64,000 nucleotides of DNA from Diplonema japonicum (lineage: Eukaryota > Euglenozoa > Diplonemea > Diplonemida > Diplonemidae), in NCBI GenBank assembly GCA_964019335.1, contig OZ025684.1:186001-250000 (forward strand), read 5' to 3'. The notes under the pieces are model-generated. The model worked only from the letters and a program-made list of their open reading frames with translations. It searched no databases and was not told the DNA's origin. Each line of letters starts with the position of its first letter. The stretch's first letter is position 1. Below, piece after piece: positions 19,654-28,610 of this stretch. Both the position numbers and the translations under genes were made by a program.

Positions 19654-22600
19654 TCAAATCCGTACAAGTAACGGCTGAGCACGTGGTGCCACAGCTGTTA
19701 TGCTAATTTCTGGAATTGCACAAAACAGACGTTCCTGCTCAAGCCCAAGCTCCTCTTCTTTGCTTTTCCAGTAACTTGTTTGCATGCTGAGCCTTGACCC
19801 AGTTTTAAGGAGGTACAGCTCCGCCAAGCAGTCCGTCAGTGACTTCATCAGCAGCAACGCAAACGTGAACTCAAGAAGCTTCCCTGCGCTAGAAAAGCTC
19901 CAATGGTCATCCAGCTCCCCCAGGTAGTACCCCAACCCTTGCAGGAGCACCGCAGTGCCTTGAAGCGAGTGCGAGAGAAACCCAAACACAGAGTCCCTCG
20001 GCCTTGCATGAGGCCATACAGCCCCCTGTAGTATCGCAAGAACGAAGAAAATTGCAGAAGCGGACATACAGACATGACCACACCCTGTGTAGTTCTCAGG
20101 GTGGACTGCGTAGATCCCACTCAGTGCCAATGCCGCCATTGCCTCGAAGAGCCAGAACCATGCCACCTCCTGCCGGTAGGTCCGCATCACAGATGAGTAC
20201 CGCTGCACCCAATGACGCTCAGGGTGCCGCGACACCCACTCCCCTTCACCGAGGAAGATGCGCTCAGCTGAACGTCGCGAGTAGCACGTCACGTACAGTG
20301 CATCGGCAGGGACACCACGCCGTGCCACGAAGAACATCAACACAGGGACACCAACACACCCAGCACCGGAAACAAGACCCAAGAGGAAGCCAGCAACAGA
20401 AGGCGGCTCTATTAAAAGGCCCGTAGCACCGTAGCATGTTCCAAGGAAGAAGACTTGGAAGACAACAAGAGGTGCACTGGGAAGGCGAAGGAGGCCCTGT
20501 GTGTCCAGTGCCGCGGACTGCATCCTCCCAATCATCAGAACGAGGTAGCAAACGAAGGCAAACCCAACCATGATGGCGGTGTTCCCCACCACAACCCCAG
20601 CGTCCTCACTCCCGAACAGCTCCATCTGTGTAGGGTGCAGCAGCCACGACAGCTTCTTCCTTCCGTTGAGGTTGCACCCACTGCTCACCATCACGAGCAT
20701 ACCCGCGGAGGCTGCATTCCCACCACCCAGAGCACCCCCTACAGTACCTGAAGCGCTTATTATCGCCATGGTTTTTCTATTTCTGAAAAGAACGGTTTCT
20801 CCAAGTTCAGGTATTCCTGGTGCAGGAGTGGGTACTGCTGTCTCAGAGCTTGACACGTTTGTCACAGGAGCAGAGGTTCGAGGGGGAGAGGTGGGCGGTG
20901 CTGGGGTACTGGGTGCTCCAGTTGTCCCTGGCACAAGGTTGCTGGGTGGCAGGGTTGCAGGTGCCTTGGTGCTGGGGACAACTGTGCCAGACGCTGCAAT
21001 GACGGGTGCTAAGGTCACAGGCACTTGGGTGTCGGGTGCTGCCGTGTCGGGGGCTTGTGTTTGCGGAGATCTTGTGTCGGGAAAAGGAGTGCTGGGAGCG
21101 CCAGTTATGCCAGGTGGCGGTAAAGGGGTATCGGGAACGGGTGAAGCAGGTGGGATGGTGGCTGGAGCTGCTGTGTCTGGAGCAGATGTGGAGGGGAAAG
21201 CCGTGTTCGGAGTAAAAGTATCAGGGGCTGATGTAGCTGGGGGCTGAGTATCGGGAACTTGTGTTGCAGGAACCAAAGTGCTTGGCGCACTGGTCGGAGG
21301 CATTGCGGTGTCGGGTGCTGCAGTGGAAGGGAAAGGCGTGCTTGGAACAAGAGTATCTGGAACTTGTGTTGCAGGTGCTAAAGTAACCGGTGCAACGGTC
21401 GTGCCAGGTAGAGGCACTGGGGTGTCGGGTGCTGCAGTGGAAGGGAATGGCGTGCTTGGAACAAGAGTATCAGGAGCTGGTGTAGCTGGTGGGGGCGTGT
21501 CGGGTGCTGCCGTGTCAGGTGCAGCAGTATCAGGTGCAGAAGTAGTAGGGGGCCGTGTATCGGGAGCTTGTGTTGAAGGTGCAGGAGTGCTCGGTGCAGC
21601 AGTAGTAGGGGGCCGTGTATCGGGAGCTTGGGTTGCAGGTGCAAGCGTGCTTGGTGCAGCAGTATCAGGTGCAGAAGTAGTAGGGGGCCGTGTATCAGGA
21701 GCTTGAGTTGCAGGTGCAGGAGTGCTCGGTGCAGCAGTATCAGGTGCAGAAGTAGTAGGGGGCCGTGTATCGGGAGCTTGGGTTGCAGGTGCAAGCGTGC
21801 TTGGTGCAGCAGTATCAGGTGCAGAAGTAGTAGGGGGCCGTGTATCAGGAGCTTGAGTTGCAGGTGCAGGAGTGCTCGGTGCAGCAGTATCAGGTGCAGA
21901 AGTAGTAGGGGGCCGTGTATCGGGAGCTTGGGTTGCAGGTGCAAGTGTGCTTGGTGCAGCAGTATCAGGTGCAGAAGTAGTAGGGGGCCGTGTATTGGGT
22001 GCTTGGGTTGCAGGTGCAGTAGTGCTCGGTGCAGCAGTATCAGGTGCAGCAGTATCAGGTGCAGAAGTAGTAGGGGGCCGTGTATCGGGAGCTTGGGTTG
22101 CAGGTGCAGGAGTGCTCGGTGCAGCAGTATCAGGTGCAGTAGTAGTAGGGGGCCGTGTATCGGGAGCTTGTGTTGAAGGTGCAGGAGTGCTCGGTGCAGC
22201 AGTATCAGGTGCAGCAGTATCAGGTGCAGAAGTAGTAGGGGGCCGTGTATCGGGAGCTTGGGTTGCAGGTGCAGGAGTGCTCGGTGCAGCAGTATCAGGT
22301 GCAGTAGTAGTAGGGGGCCGTGTATTGGGTGCTTGGGTTGCAGGTGCAAACGTGCTTGGTGCAGCAGTATCAGGTGCAGAAGTAGTAGGGGGCTTCGTAT
22401 CTGGCGCACTGGTCGGAGGCATTGCGGTGTCTGGTGCTGCAGTGGCAGGGGAAGACGTGCTAGGGACAAGAGTGGCAGGTGCATCAGTGATGGGGATGTT
22501 GCAATCCTTCCCCGTGTAGGCCCCGAAGCAGGGGCTTCTATAGGTGCAGCGCCTGCACCTTTTGAAATCTCCCGGGGACTGCCCGCACTCATAGCAGCCA

Positions 22601-22761
22601 TTCGAGTGAGGACACCCGCCCGCTGTACAGCAGCTGCTCTCGGAAGCCGAGGTACTACCGAAGCCGACACAACTGCCAAAGGTCGTACTCCAACCCTTGT
22701 TACTGGGACAGTTGCAAGCATCAGCACCTATACTGAAGGCAGCAAGGAACGAAAGCATCAT
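19654..22761 (-). CDS. G2: stalked multi-pass surface protein with 24-residue stalk repeats
   Basis: 1035 residues from the ATG giving MMLSFLAAFSIGADACNC; the frame stays open slightly further but without an ATG. Signal peptide (about 1-15), 12-Cys domain (about 16-90), the longest stalk of the array (about 91-650), then the seven-helix module. The distal stalk is a near-perfect array of 24-residue repeats (APDTRPPTTSAPDTAAPSTP type). The remainder is shared with G1 at almost DNA identity. In the first intracellular loop about ten residues found in G1 and G3-G6 (RGGKLGLF region) are absent. The C-terminus ends PRAQPLLVRI. Likely an O-glycosylated cell-surface protein; function and family unknown. 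Confidence 0.9.
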   Translation of the reverse strand: MMLSFLAAFSIGADACNCPSNKGWSTTFGSCVGFGSTSASESSCCTAGGCPHSNGCYECGQSPGDFKRCRRCTYRSPCFGAYTGKDCNIPITDAPATLVPSTSSPATAAPDTAMPPTSAPDTKPPTTSAPDTAAPSTFAPATQAPNTRPPTTTAPDTAAPSTPAPATQAPDTRPPTTSAPDTAAPDTAAPSTPAPSTQAPDTRPPTTTAPDTAAPSTPAPATQAPDTRPPTTSAPDTAAPDTAAPSTTAPATQAPNTRPPTTSAPDTAAPSTLAPATQAPDTRPPTTSAPDTAAPSTPAPATQAPDTRPPTTSAPDTAAPSTLAPATQAPDTRPPTTSAPDTAAPSTPAPATQAPDTRPPTTSAPDTAAPSTLAPATQAPDTRPPTTAAPSTPAPSTQAPDTRPPTTSAPDTAAPDTAAPDTPPPATPAPDTLVPSTPFPSTAAPDTPVPLPGTTVAPVTLAPATQVPDTLVPSTPFPSTAAPDTAMPPTSAPSTLVPATQVPDTQPPATSAPDTFTPNTAFPSTSAPDTAAPATIPPASPVPDTPLPPPGITGAPSTPFPDTRSPQTQAPDTAAPDTQVPVTLAPVIAASGTVVPSTKAPATLPPSNLVPGTTGAPSTPAPPTSPPRTSAPVTNVSSSETAVPTPAPGIPELGETVLFRNRKTMAIISASGTVGGALGGGNAASAGMLVMVSSGCNLNGRKKLSWLLHPTQMELFGSEDAGVVVGNTAIMVGFAFVCYLVLMIGRMQSAALDTQGLLRLPSAPLVVFQVFFLGTCYGATGLLIEPPSVAGFLLGLVSGAGCVGVPVLMFFVARRGVPADALYVTCYSRRSAERIFLGEGEWVSRHPERHWVQRYSSVMRTYRQEVAWFWLFEAMAALALSGIYAVHPENYTGCGHVCMSASAIFFVLAILQGAVWPHARPRDSVFGFLSHSLQGTAVLLQGLGYYLGELDDHWSFSSAGKLLEFTFALLLMKSLTDCLAELYLLKTGSRLSMQTSYWKSKEEELGLEQERLFCAIPEISITAVAPRAQPLLVRI
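21520..22400 (-). repeat. 72-base coding minisatellite in the G2 stalk
   Basis: About twelve repeats, each encoding variants of 24 residues around APDTRPPTTSAPDTAAPSTP, some with an extra five-residue DTAAP insert. Units alternate between subtypes (LAPATQ and PAPATQ), which suggests that blocks of two units were duplicated. The copy number should be length-polymorphic. Confidence 0.9.
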
Positions 22762-22787
22762 TGATAAAAAATGGATCAAAAAGATAC

Positions 22788-22789
22788 CT
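22788..22789 (-). promoter_or_regulatory. Splice-acceptor-like AG ahead of G2
   Basis: Minus strand reads CTGACTCTCACAG then GTATCTTTTTGATCC, matching the G1 leader; the chosen ATG follows 26 bases after the AG. Confidence 0.5.
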
Positions 22790-23938
22790 GTGAGAGTCAG
22801 GTAATAGCACCGAATAGAGGGGGAAAAAATATAAAATAAAAATAGCTGGCAAATGGTCCATCATGAAAGTCAGCAACTAAAACTGGGAGGAAAGGAAAGG
22901 GAGGTGGGAGGGCTTAAATCACCAAGTACATCAGCCACCCAACTAAGGGTAACTGCTACTTGTAGGTAATTCTTACTTTATTTTCATAGTTGTTTGTTAA
23001 AAGGGGCCGGCAGCGTTGAGAGTCAGATACGAATAGCGACCCCTCCCCATAAGCTCTTGGCTTTTCGTTTTTCCTTTTTTTTTCGTTCGGAGTTTTTATA
23101 AAAAGATAGGGGAAAAGGGGGGGGGGAGTATTTTAAAAAGAACTGCACCTTTTCCCTTTTCCAAGTACTTTTTTTTGCTTTTGGGTGCCCCGCCTCTTTT
23201 AAAGAATAAGAAGAAGAAGAAGAAGAAAAACGTGTTCGGTCGGGTTAAAAACCCGTCCCCTAAAGGTGACCAACAAAACCAGAACAGTTTTTTTCTCCTC
23301 TTTTTTTGTCATTTCGGCTCTCAGTATCAGGAACCCCCAAAGTCAAATAATATAAAAAGAAAAAAAAAGAAGAAGAAAAGAAACCACACAAAAGAGTTTT
23401 TACGGTCTGATCACATGCAAAAGAACATGTCTTGAACATCTCTAGTCAAGCTTTTTTAACAGGTGATCAGTTATTAACGGTAGTTAAACCTCCCCCCCAT
23501 CCCCCCCCCCCGGCTGCCCCCAAGGTACAAGCGGGGCAGCACTGTTAGAAAGAAAAGGTTTTAAATATAGATTCAGAAGAGGAAAACGAAAAAAAAGGTA
23601 GAAGAATGGTAAAGATTCTAAAATACAAAGAAGAAAAAAAAGGGGGGGGGGAAAAGAAAAAAAAACAAGCAAACAAGCTACTCTGGCATTTCTATTGATA
23701 TCGTGGCTCAGTTAGCTTTTCTTTTTTTTTTCTTTTTCTTTTTTTTCCCTTTGTTTTTCCCCCCCTTAAAAAGATTTTCTTATTACCCTGGGAACACCTT
23801 CTGCATCACTACCATCTGCACCAGGCATAAAGAACTCAAAAGAAAAAAAAAACCCTAGGTTTTGCGAACTAATTATTTTTTGGGACACACCACATAAAAA
23901 GTGAACAAAATAACACGCAACTTTCCTCAAACATACGA

Positions 23939-23972
<34 letters not shown>

Positions 23973-24212
23973 AAAGAAAAAAGAGAGGGAGAAGCACTCC
24001 AAACACCGAAGTCATCACGAGTCACAGTGCTACCGTGTGCCGTGCCTTTTCCAGCCTGACCCCGACAGTGTAAGAGAGATATGCTCAGGCATGCACGACT
24101 CGACGACTCCGGCCAATGTCACTCAAAATATATTCCGCGACAATAAAAAAAAAAGAAAGAAAATATGGAGAGAAAAGAAGCAGGGGGGATTAAAAAAAAA
24201 GGGGGAGGGTTG
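22790..24212. other. Spacer G2-G3 without a gene
   Basis: Presumed G2 promoter region plus homopolymer tracts (poly-C at 23491-23511, poly-A at 23941-23970) and a GAA-rich run near 23208. No TIR pair, hairpin tail or reading frame was recognised. Confidence 0.5.
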
Positions 24213-27128
24213 TTATATCTTACAGTAGCGTCTAGCCGTTGGCCGGCTTTTTGCAGGGGCAGGCGATGCGAACGAAACCAGTGAAGAGGTTGGCGTGCGC
24301 AGTGGGGTGGTAGCATCTGGGGTTTGCAGAATGGAGATACCTGCTTGTGGCTCGTAAAGGGTTATCTCTTCTGGTTCATCAGTTACGCTCCCCCAGAACT
24401 CCAGCTGCATCTTTGCCCTCTGCCCTGTGCTGAACACGTACAGCTCTGACCCAATATCGAGAATACTTTTTAGAACGACAGAAATCAGCCCCACCAGCAG
24501 CAAACTCCCTGCGGTGCTGAACGCCCAGTGGTTCAGGTTGTGTGTGTAGTACCCTATCCCCATCAAGATGGTCGCGGCCCCCTGCAACCCGTTCGACACA
24601 AACCCATACACAGAGTCCCTCGGCCTTGCATGAGGCCATACAGCCCCCTCTATTACCATCATGAACATAAACACACAAGAAGAGAACACACAGACATGAC
24701 CACACCCTGTGTAGTTCTCAGGGTGGACTGCGTAGATCCCACTCAGTGCCAATGCCGCCATTGCCTCGAAGAGCCAGAACCATGCCACCTCCTGCCGGTA
24801 GGTCCGCATCACAGATGAGTACCGCTGCACCCAATGACGCTCAGGGTGCCGCGACACCCACTCCCCTTCACCGAGGAAGATGCGCTCCACAACACACCTC
24901 GAGTGGCACGCCACGTACAGTGCATCGGCAGGGACACCACGCCGTGCCACGAAGAACATCGTCACAGGGACCCCAACACACCCAGCACCGGAAACAAGAC
25001 CCAAGAGGAAACCAGGAATCGAAGGGGCCCCCACCAACAGCCCAGTAGCACCGTAGCATGTTCCAAGGAAGAAGACCTGGAAGACAAGAAGGGGCGAACT
25101 GGGAAGGCGAAGGAGGCCCTGTGTGTCCAGTGCCGCGAACAGTCCAAGCTTTCCTCCTCGTCGCTGTCCGAGGGCGTGGACGGTCCTCAGAACGAGGTAG
25201 CAAACGAAGGCAAACCCAACCATGATGGCGGTGTTCCCCACCACAACCCCAGCGTCCTCACTCCCGAACAGCTCCATCTGCGTCGGGTGCAGCAGCCAAG
25301 GGAGATCCTTCCTTCCGTTGAGGTTGCACCCACTGCTCACCATCACGAGCACACCTGCAGAAGATGCAGCCCCTCCACCACCCAGTATCCCTCCCACAGT
25401 CCCGATAGCACCCAGCACCTTAACAGTGTCAACATTTATAATGACATGATTCTCGGGCTGTGCGGGCTCTAAGGGCACTTGCACGGACCTCTCAAGAGGC
25501 GCAGTTGGCAGCGTTGGAATAGAGGTAATGAGGAAGGTAGTGGGAACTTCCGAAGTTGCGGGTAACAGGGTCACGGGAACCGCCGTGGGGGGTGAGGAGG
25601 TCTCAGGTGAAAGGGTGACGGGGGCTGTTGTTGAAGGCGCCGAGGTGTTTGGGGGAGTAGTTGGCGGGAGTGTGTAGGGGGAAGTAGTGGTTCCAGGTGC
25701 CTTGGTTGCTGGAGTCCCGGTGCTTGGCACGTTCGTCACAGGAACAGAGGTACGAGGGGGAGAGGTGGGCGGTGCTGGGGCTCTGGGAGCCCCGGTTGTC
25801 CCTGGGAGTGGCACAAGGGTTGCAGGTGCTTGGGTGCTGGGGACAACTGTGTAGGGCGATGCCGTGTCGGGTGCCAAGGTCACAGGCACTTGGGTGCTGG
25901 GCGCTGCCGTGTCGGGGGCCCCTGTTGCCCCTGGAGACAGGGTGTTGGGTGGCAAGGTTGCAGGTGCTTGGGTGCTGGAGACAACTGTGTCGGGGGCTTG
26001 TGTCGGGGGGGATCTTGTGTCCGGAGAACGTGTTAGGGGCAGAGTATTAGGAGCTCGTGTTGCAGGTACCAAAGAACTTGGTGCACTGGTAAGAGGTATT
26101 GGGGTACTGGGTATTACAGTGGAAGACGTGCTTGGAATAAAAGTATCAGGGGCTGATGTAGCTGGGGGCCGAGTATCGGGTCCTAGTGTGCTGGGTGCCA
26201 AGGTACTCGGTGCGCTGGTTGTACCAGGAAGAGGCAGTGGGGTGTCAGGAGCTGCAGTGGAGGGGAGCGTAACAGGGGCAGGGGTGGTGGGTGAAGAAGT
26301 ATCAGGAGCACCAGTGCTAGGCGCTGAAGTAGCTGGAGAGGTCGGAATCTGTGTGCTAGGTGGTTGTGTGTCAGGAGGTTGTGTGCTAGGTGATTGGGTG
26401 TCAGGTATGAGGGTACTGGGTAGTTGTGTATCAGGAGCTGGGGATTGAGTTCTTGGTGCGTCTGTGTCAGGAGGTTGTGTGCTAGGTGGTTGTGTGTCAG
26501 GAGAGAGAGTTTCAGGAGACAGAGTAACAGGTGCATTCGTGTCGGGAGGCTGCGTACTAGGTGGTTGCGTGTAAGGAGGTAGAGTGTTAGGGGCATCCGT
26601 GTAGGGGGGCAGTGTTTTTGGTGGTTGTGTGTCAGGAGAGTGAGTTTCAGGAGGCAGAGTAACAGGTGCATTCGTATTGGGAGGCTGCGTACTAGGTGGT
26701 TGTGTGTCAGGAGGTAGAGTGTAAGGGGCATCCGTGTAGGGGGGCAGTGTGCTAGGTGGTTGTGTGTCAGGAGGCGTCGAGGGGACCACTGTGTCGGGAA
26801 TGGGGGTTGCAGGAGGGTTCGTTGGAGGTACAGGGACGGACGTTGTGCCCACCCAGGCATCACAATCCTTGTTTCCGTAGCCAGGGAGGCAGGGGGAGGA
26901 GCTGCTGCAAGATGTGCACGAGGACAGGTCATGCAGTGCACCGCATAGTCGGCAGCTGTCCTCAGAACCCTCGTCTACAGGACAGCCTCCTCGTGTGCAA
27001 CAGCTGGACTCACTTGAGCTTGTGTCGCCAAATACAATGCATCTCCCATTCCCAGACGACCAGTTCTCTAGCCCGCTGCAGCCACAAGCGTCAGCTGTGA
27101 AGAAGTACACAGCTATCACGCATAGCAT
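24213..27128 (-). CDS. G3: stalked multi-pass surface protein, array member 3
   Basis: 971 residues. Signal peptide (MLCVIAVYFFTADA), 12-Cys domain of the second subtype (GGCPVDEGSEDSCRLCGA, about 15-90), stalk about 91-585, seven-helix module, tail of about 60 residues ending ARRYCKI. The stalk is composite: the first third uses PPSTQPPDTNAPVTLPPE steps not seen in other members, the middle matches G1 (SPYTVVPSTQAPATL), and the last third (SAPSTTAPVTLSPETSSPPT) recurs in the broken copy at 33866-34234. The third hydrophobic loop region and helix 6-7 differ from G1/G2 more than the first helices do. Surface role inferred from signal peptide and stalk; family unknown. Its leader probably contains an intron (next entry). 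Confidence 0.9.
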   Translation of the reverse strand: MLCVIAVYFFTADACGCSGLENWSSGNGRCIVFGDTSSSESSCCTRGGCPVDEGSEDSCRLCGALHDLSSCTSCSSSSPCLPGYGNKDCDAWVGTTSVPVPPTNPPATPIPDTVVPSTPPDTQPPSTLPPYTDAPYTLPPDTQPPSTQPPNTNAPVTLPPETHSPDTQPPKTLPPYTDAPNTLPPYTQPPSTQPPDTNAPVTLSPETLSPDTQPPSTQPPDTDAPRTQSPAPDTQLPSTLIPDTQSPSTQPPDTQPPSTQIPTSPATSAPSTGAPDTSSPTTPAPVTLPSTAAPDTPLPLPGTTSAPSTLAPSTLGPDTRPPATSAPDTFIPSTSSTVIPSTPIPLTSAPSSLVPATRAPNTLPLTRSPDTRSPPTQAPDTVVSSTQAPATLPPNTLSPGATGAPDTAAPSTQVPVTLAPDTASPYTVVPSTQAPATLVPLPGTTGAPRAPAPPTSPPRTSVPVTNVPSTGTPATKAPGTTTSPYTLPPTTPPNTSAPSTTAPVTLSPETSSPPTAVPVTLLPATSEVPTTFLITSIPTLPTAPLERSVQVPLEPAQPENHVIINVDTVKVLGAIGTVGGILGGGGAASSAGVLVMVSSGCNLNGRKDLPWLLHPTQMELFGSEDAGVVVGNTAIMVGFAFVCYLVLRTVHALGQRRGGKLGLFAALDTQGLLRLPSSPLLVFQVFFLGTCYGATGLLVGAPSIPGFLLGLVSGAGCVGVPVTMFFVARRGVPADALYVACHSRCVVERIFLGEGEWVSRHPERHWVQRYSSVMRTYRQEVAWFWLFEAMAALALSGIYAVHPENYTGCGHVCVFSSCVFMFMMVIEGAVWPHARPRDSVYGFVSNGLQGAATILMGIGYYTHNLNHWAFSTAGSLLLVGLISVVLKSILDIGSELYVFSTGQRAKMQLEFWGSVTDEPEEITLYEPQAGISILQTPDATTPLRTPTSSLVSFASPAPAKSRPTARRYCKI

Positions 27129-27141
27129 TGATCAAAGTGAC

Positions 27142-27247
27142 CTGAAGTGCTTTAGGGGAAAGCAAGTAAAACAGAAAAATAAACTGTATCCAAGAATAAG
27201 AAGAAAAAGGGGAAAGATAAATACGAGAAGAATTTTAAACAACTTAC
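27142..27247 (-). other. Probable 106-base intron in the G3 5' leader
   Basis: On the minus strand TTTTACG is followed by GTAAGTTG, a strong donor, and the segment ends ...CCTAAAGCACTTCAG before GTCACTTTGATCAATG, 13 bases ahead of the start codon. Pyrimidine-rich stretches precede the acceptor. The duplicated pseudogene copy (near 34365) has the donor changed from GTAAG to ATAGG. A second possible donor (GACGGTAAGCC) lies near 27597 with an acceptor-like TTGCTTCAG near 27330. Transcript evidence is needed to confirm either. Confidence 0.5.
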
Positions 27248-28015
27248 CGTAAAAGGAAGAGTTGCCGGAAGGAATGGTCATCCGTCAAGTGTCGCAGCTG
27301 ATCCGCCTGCTCCAGTCTATGTTTCCCTGAAGCAAGAGTTTAAAGAGTAGCCAGAAACCCTTCCTTCCGTTTCTTTCTTTTACTAAACAGGTTGGCGATT
27401 GGTGGACAAGCCAGTTGAATCTACAGTAGGCTTCAACCAACAAGTTGCCACTCTTTTCTTTTTTTTTTTAATTGTCAAAGCAAGAGAAGGGAGAAAAAAA
27501 AAAAGATCAGGAAGGGGGAAAAAAGAATGCAGAAGGGAATCAGAACAAGAGCCTTTTTTTTAACTCTCTTTTCTTCTGTCAGAGTGGAGGAGGCTTACCG
27601 TCGGTTAAGGTAGATATACTTGTAGCAAAGTCTTCATGTTTAAGAGGGGCTCACAAACACTCATTGCTGCACAAGAACCTTCTTAAACAGGTTGTCTCTC
27701 ACTCGGGCAGGAACGGCCTCTTTTCCTTTACCTTCTGTTCGTTCTCTTCTTTTAGTGTATTCACAGTAAACATGGCAGATTAAAAAAAGAAGAAGAAGCT
27801 GTTTGGCATTTCATTTGTTTGTGCACGGAACTTTACTCTAAAACAACTCGTTATGCTGGCATCAATGAGAATTCTTGTAAAACCCAAACAAGAACAAAAA
27901 CTAGTTTGGCGCCTTTATTTGTTTGTGCGCAAGCGGTATTTTACCTAATAAAACACCATCAACTAGTTTTTAGTTTCGACAATAATATTGTAAAAAAAAA
28001 GGGGGTAAAGGGGGG
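27248..28015. repeat. G3 upstream region, duplicated at 34340-35045
   Basis: Near-identical to the sequence upstream of the broken copy, including GGCGCCTT...TTTGTGCGCAAGCGG and CGACAATAATATTGT. It presumably contains the G3 promoter and first exon(s). Frames on the plus strand are short and not conserved in length between the copies, so none is called. Confidence 0.7.
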
Positions 28016-28040
28016 GTCCGAAAACTGGAAAAGTTTTAGA

Positions 28041-28402
28041 GTCCTAACTTGACCCCTAAGTTTCCTAAGTGTTCAAAGTTCGCCTCACTAGGCCACGGCA
28101 GGATACCGCTCAAAGTCAACCCCTTAGTTCCGGAACTAAGGGGTCCGGATTTGAACATTTTGAAAACCAAGGGGGTCTACTTTTTGAGCATTTATGGAAC
28201 TAAGGGGACCGAATTTGAGCATTTAAAAACTTAGGGGTCCAGTATGAGTTCTTTCTTTTTTGAAGATTTGGGGTACTAAGCAGAGATTTAGGACCTTGGG
28301 GACCGGATCAGAATTTCTTCTTTAAAGATAGACCTTGAACATTTCTCAAAACTAAGGGTGTGCATTTTGAGCATTTCTCCGAACTTAGGGGTCAAGTTAG
28401 CA
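28041..28402. mobile_element. Foldback element with perfect central palindrome
   Basis: The ends CTAACTTGACCCCTAAGTT (left) and its reverse complement (right) are terminal inverted repeats. Arms consist of degenerate units of about 35 bases (CTCAAAGTC...CCCCTTAG and the inverse GAGCATTT...CTTAGGGG). The centre at 28119-28144 is a perfect 26-base palindrome with half-arm ACCCCTTAGTTCC. Block B of the duplication lacks this insertion (junction near 35045-35070). The same repeat unit forms the TIRs of the Mutator-like element at 54858, so this is probably its non-autonomous relative. Confidence 0.82.
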
Positions 28403-28570
28403 GTTTTCTAAAGAAAAAAAAAAAAGGTGAAATCTGGATGTCAGGAGGGCGAACGCTGCGTTAAGAAAACGAGCGAAACCCGGTGATGGGCCATCACAGC
28501 ACCTCTTAGCGTTGCGGTATTTGGTTAAAGAACGGAAAAACATTTTTTTCCATAGTACTTTTTCTTGGGG

Positions 28571-28602
<32 letters not shown>

Positions 28603-28610
28603 TATATATG

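Noticed and set aside
21520-22400. Regular 72-base repeats considered as a CRISPR array
   Set aside because: There are no unique spacers; the repeats are contiguous, in frame and encode the G2 stalk.
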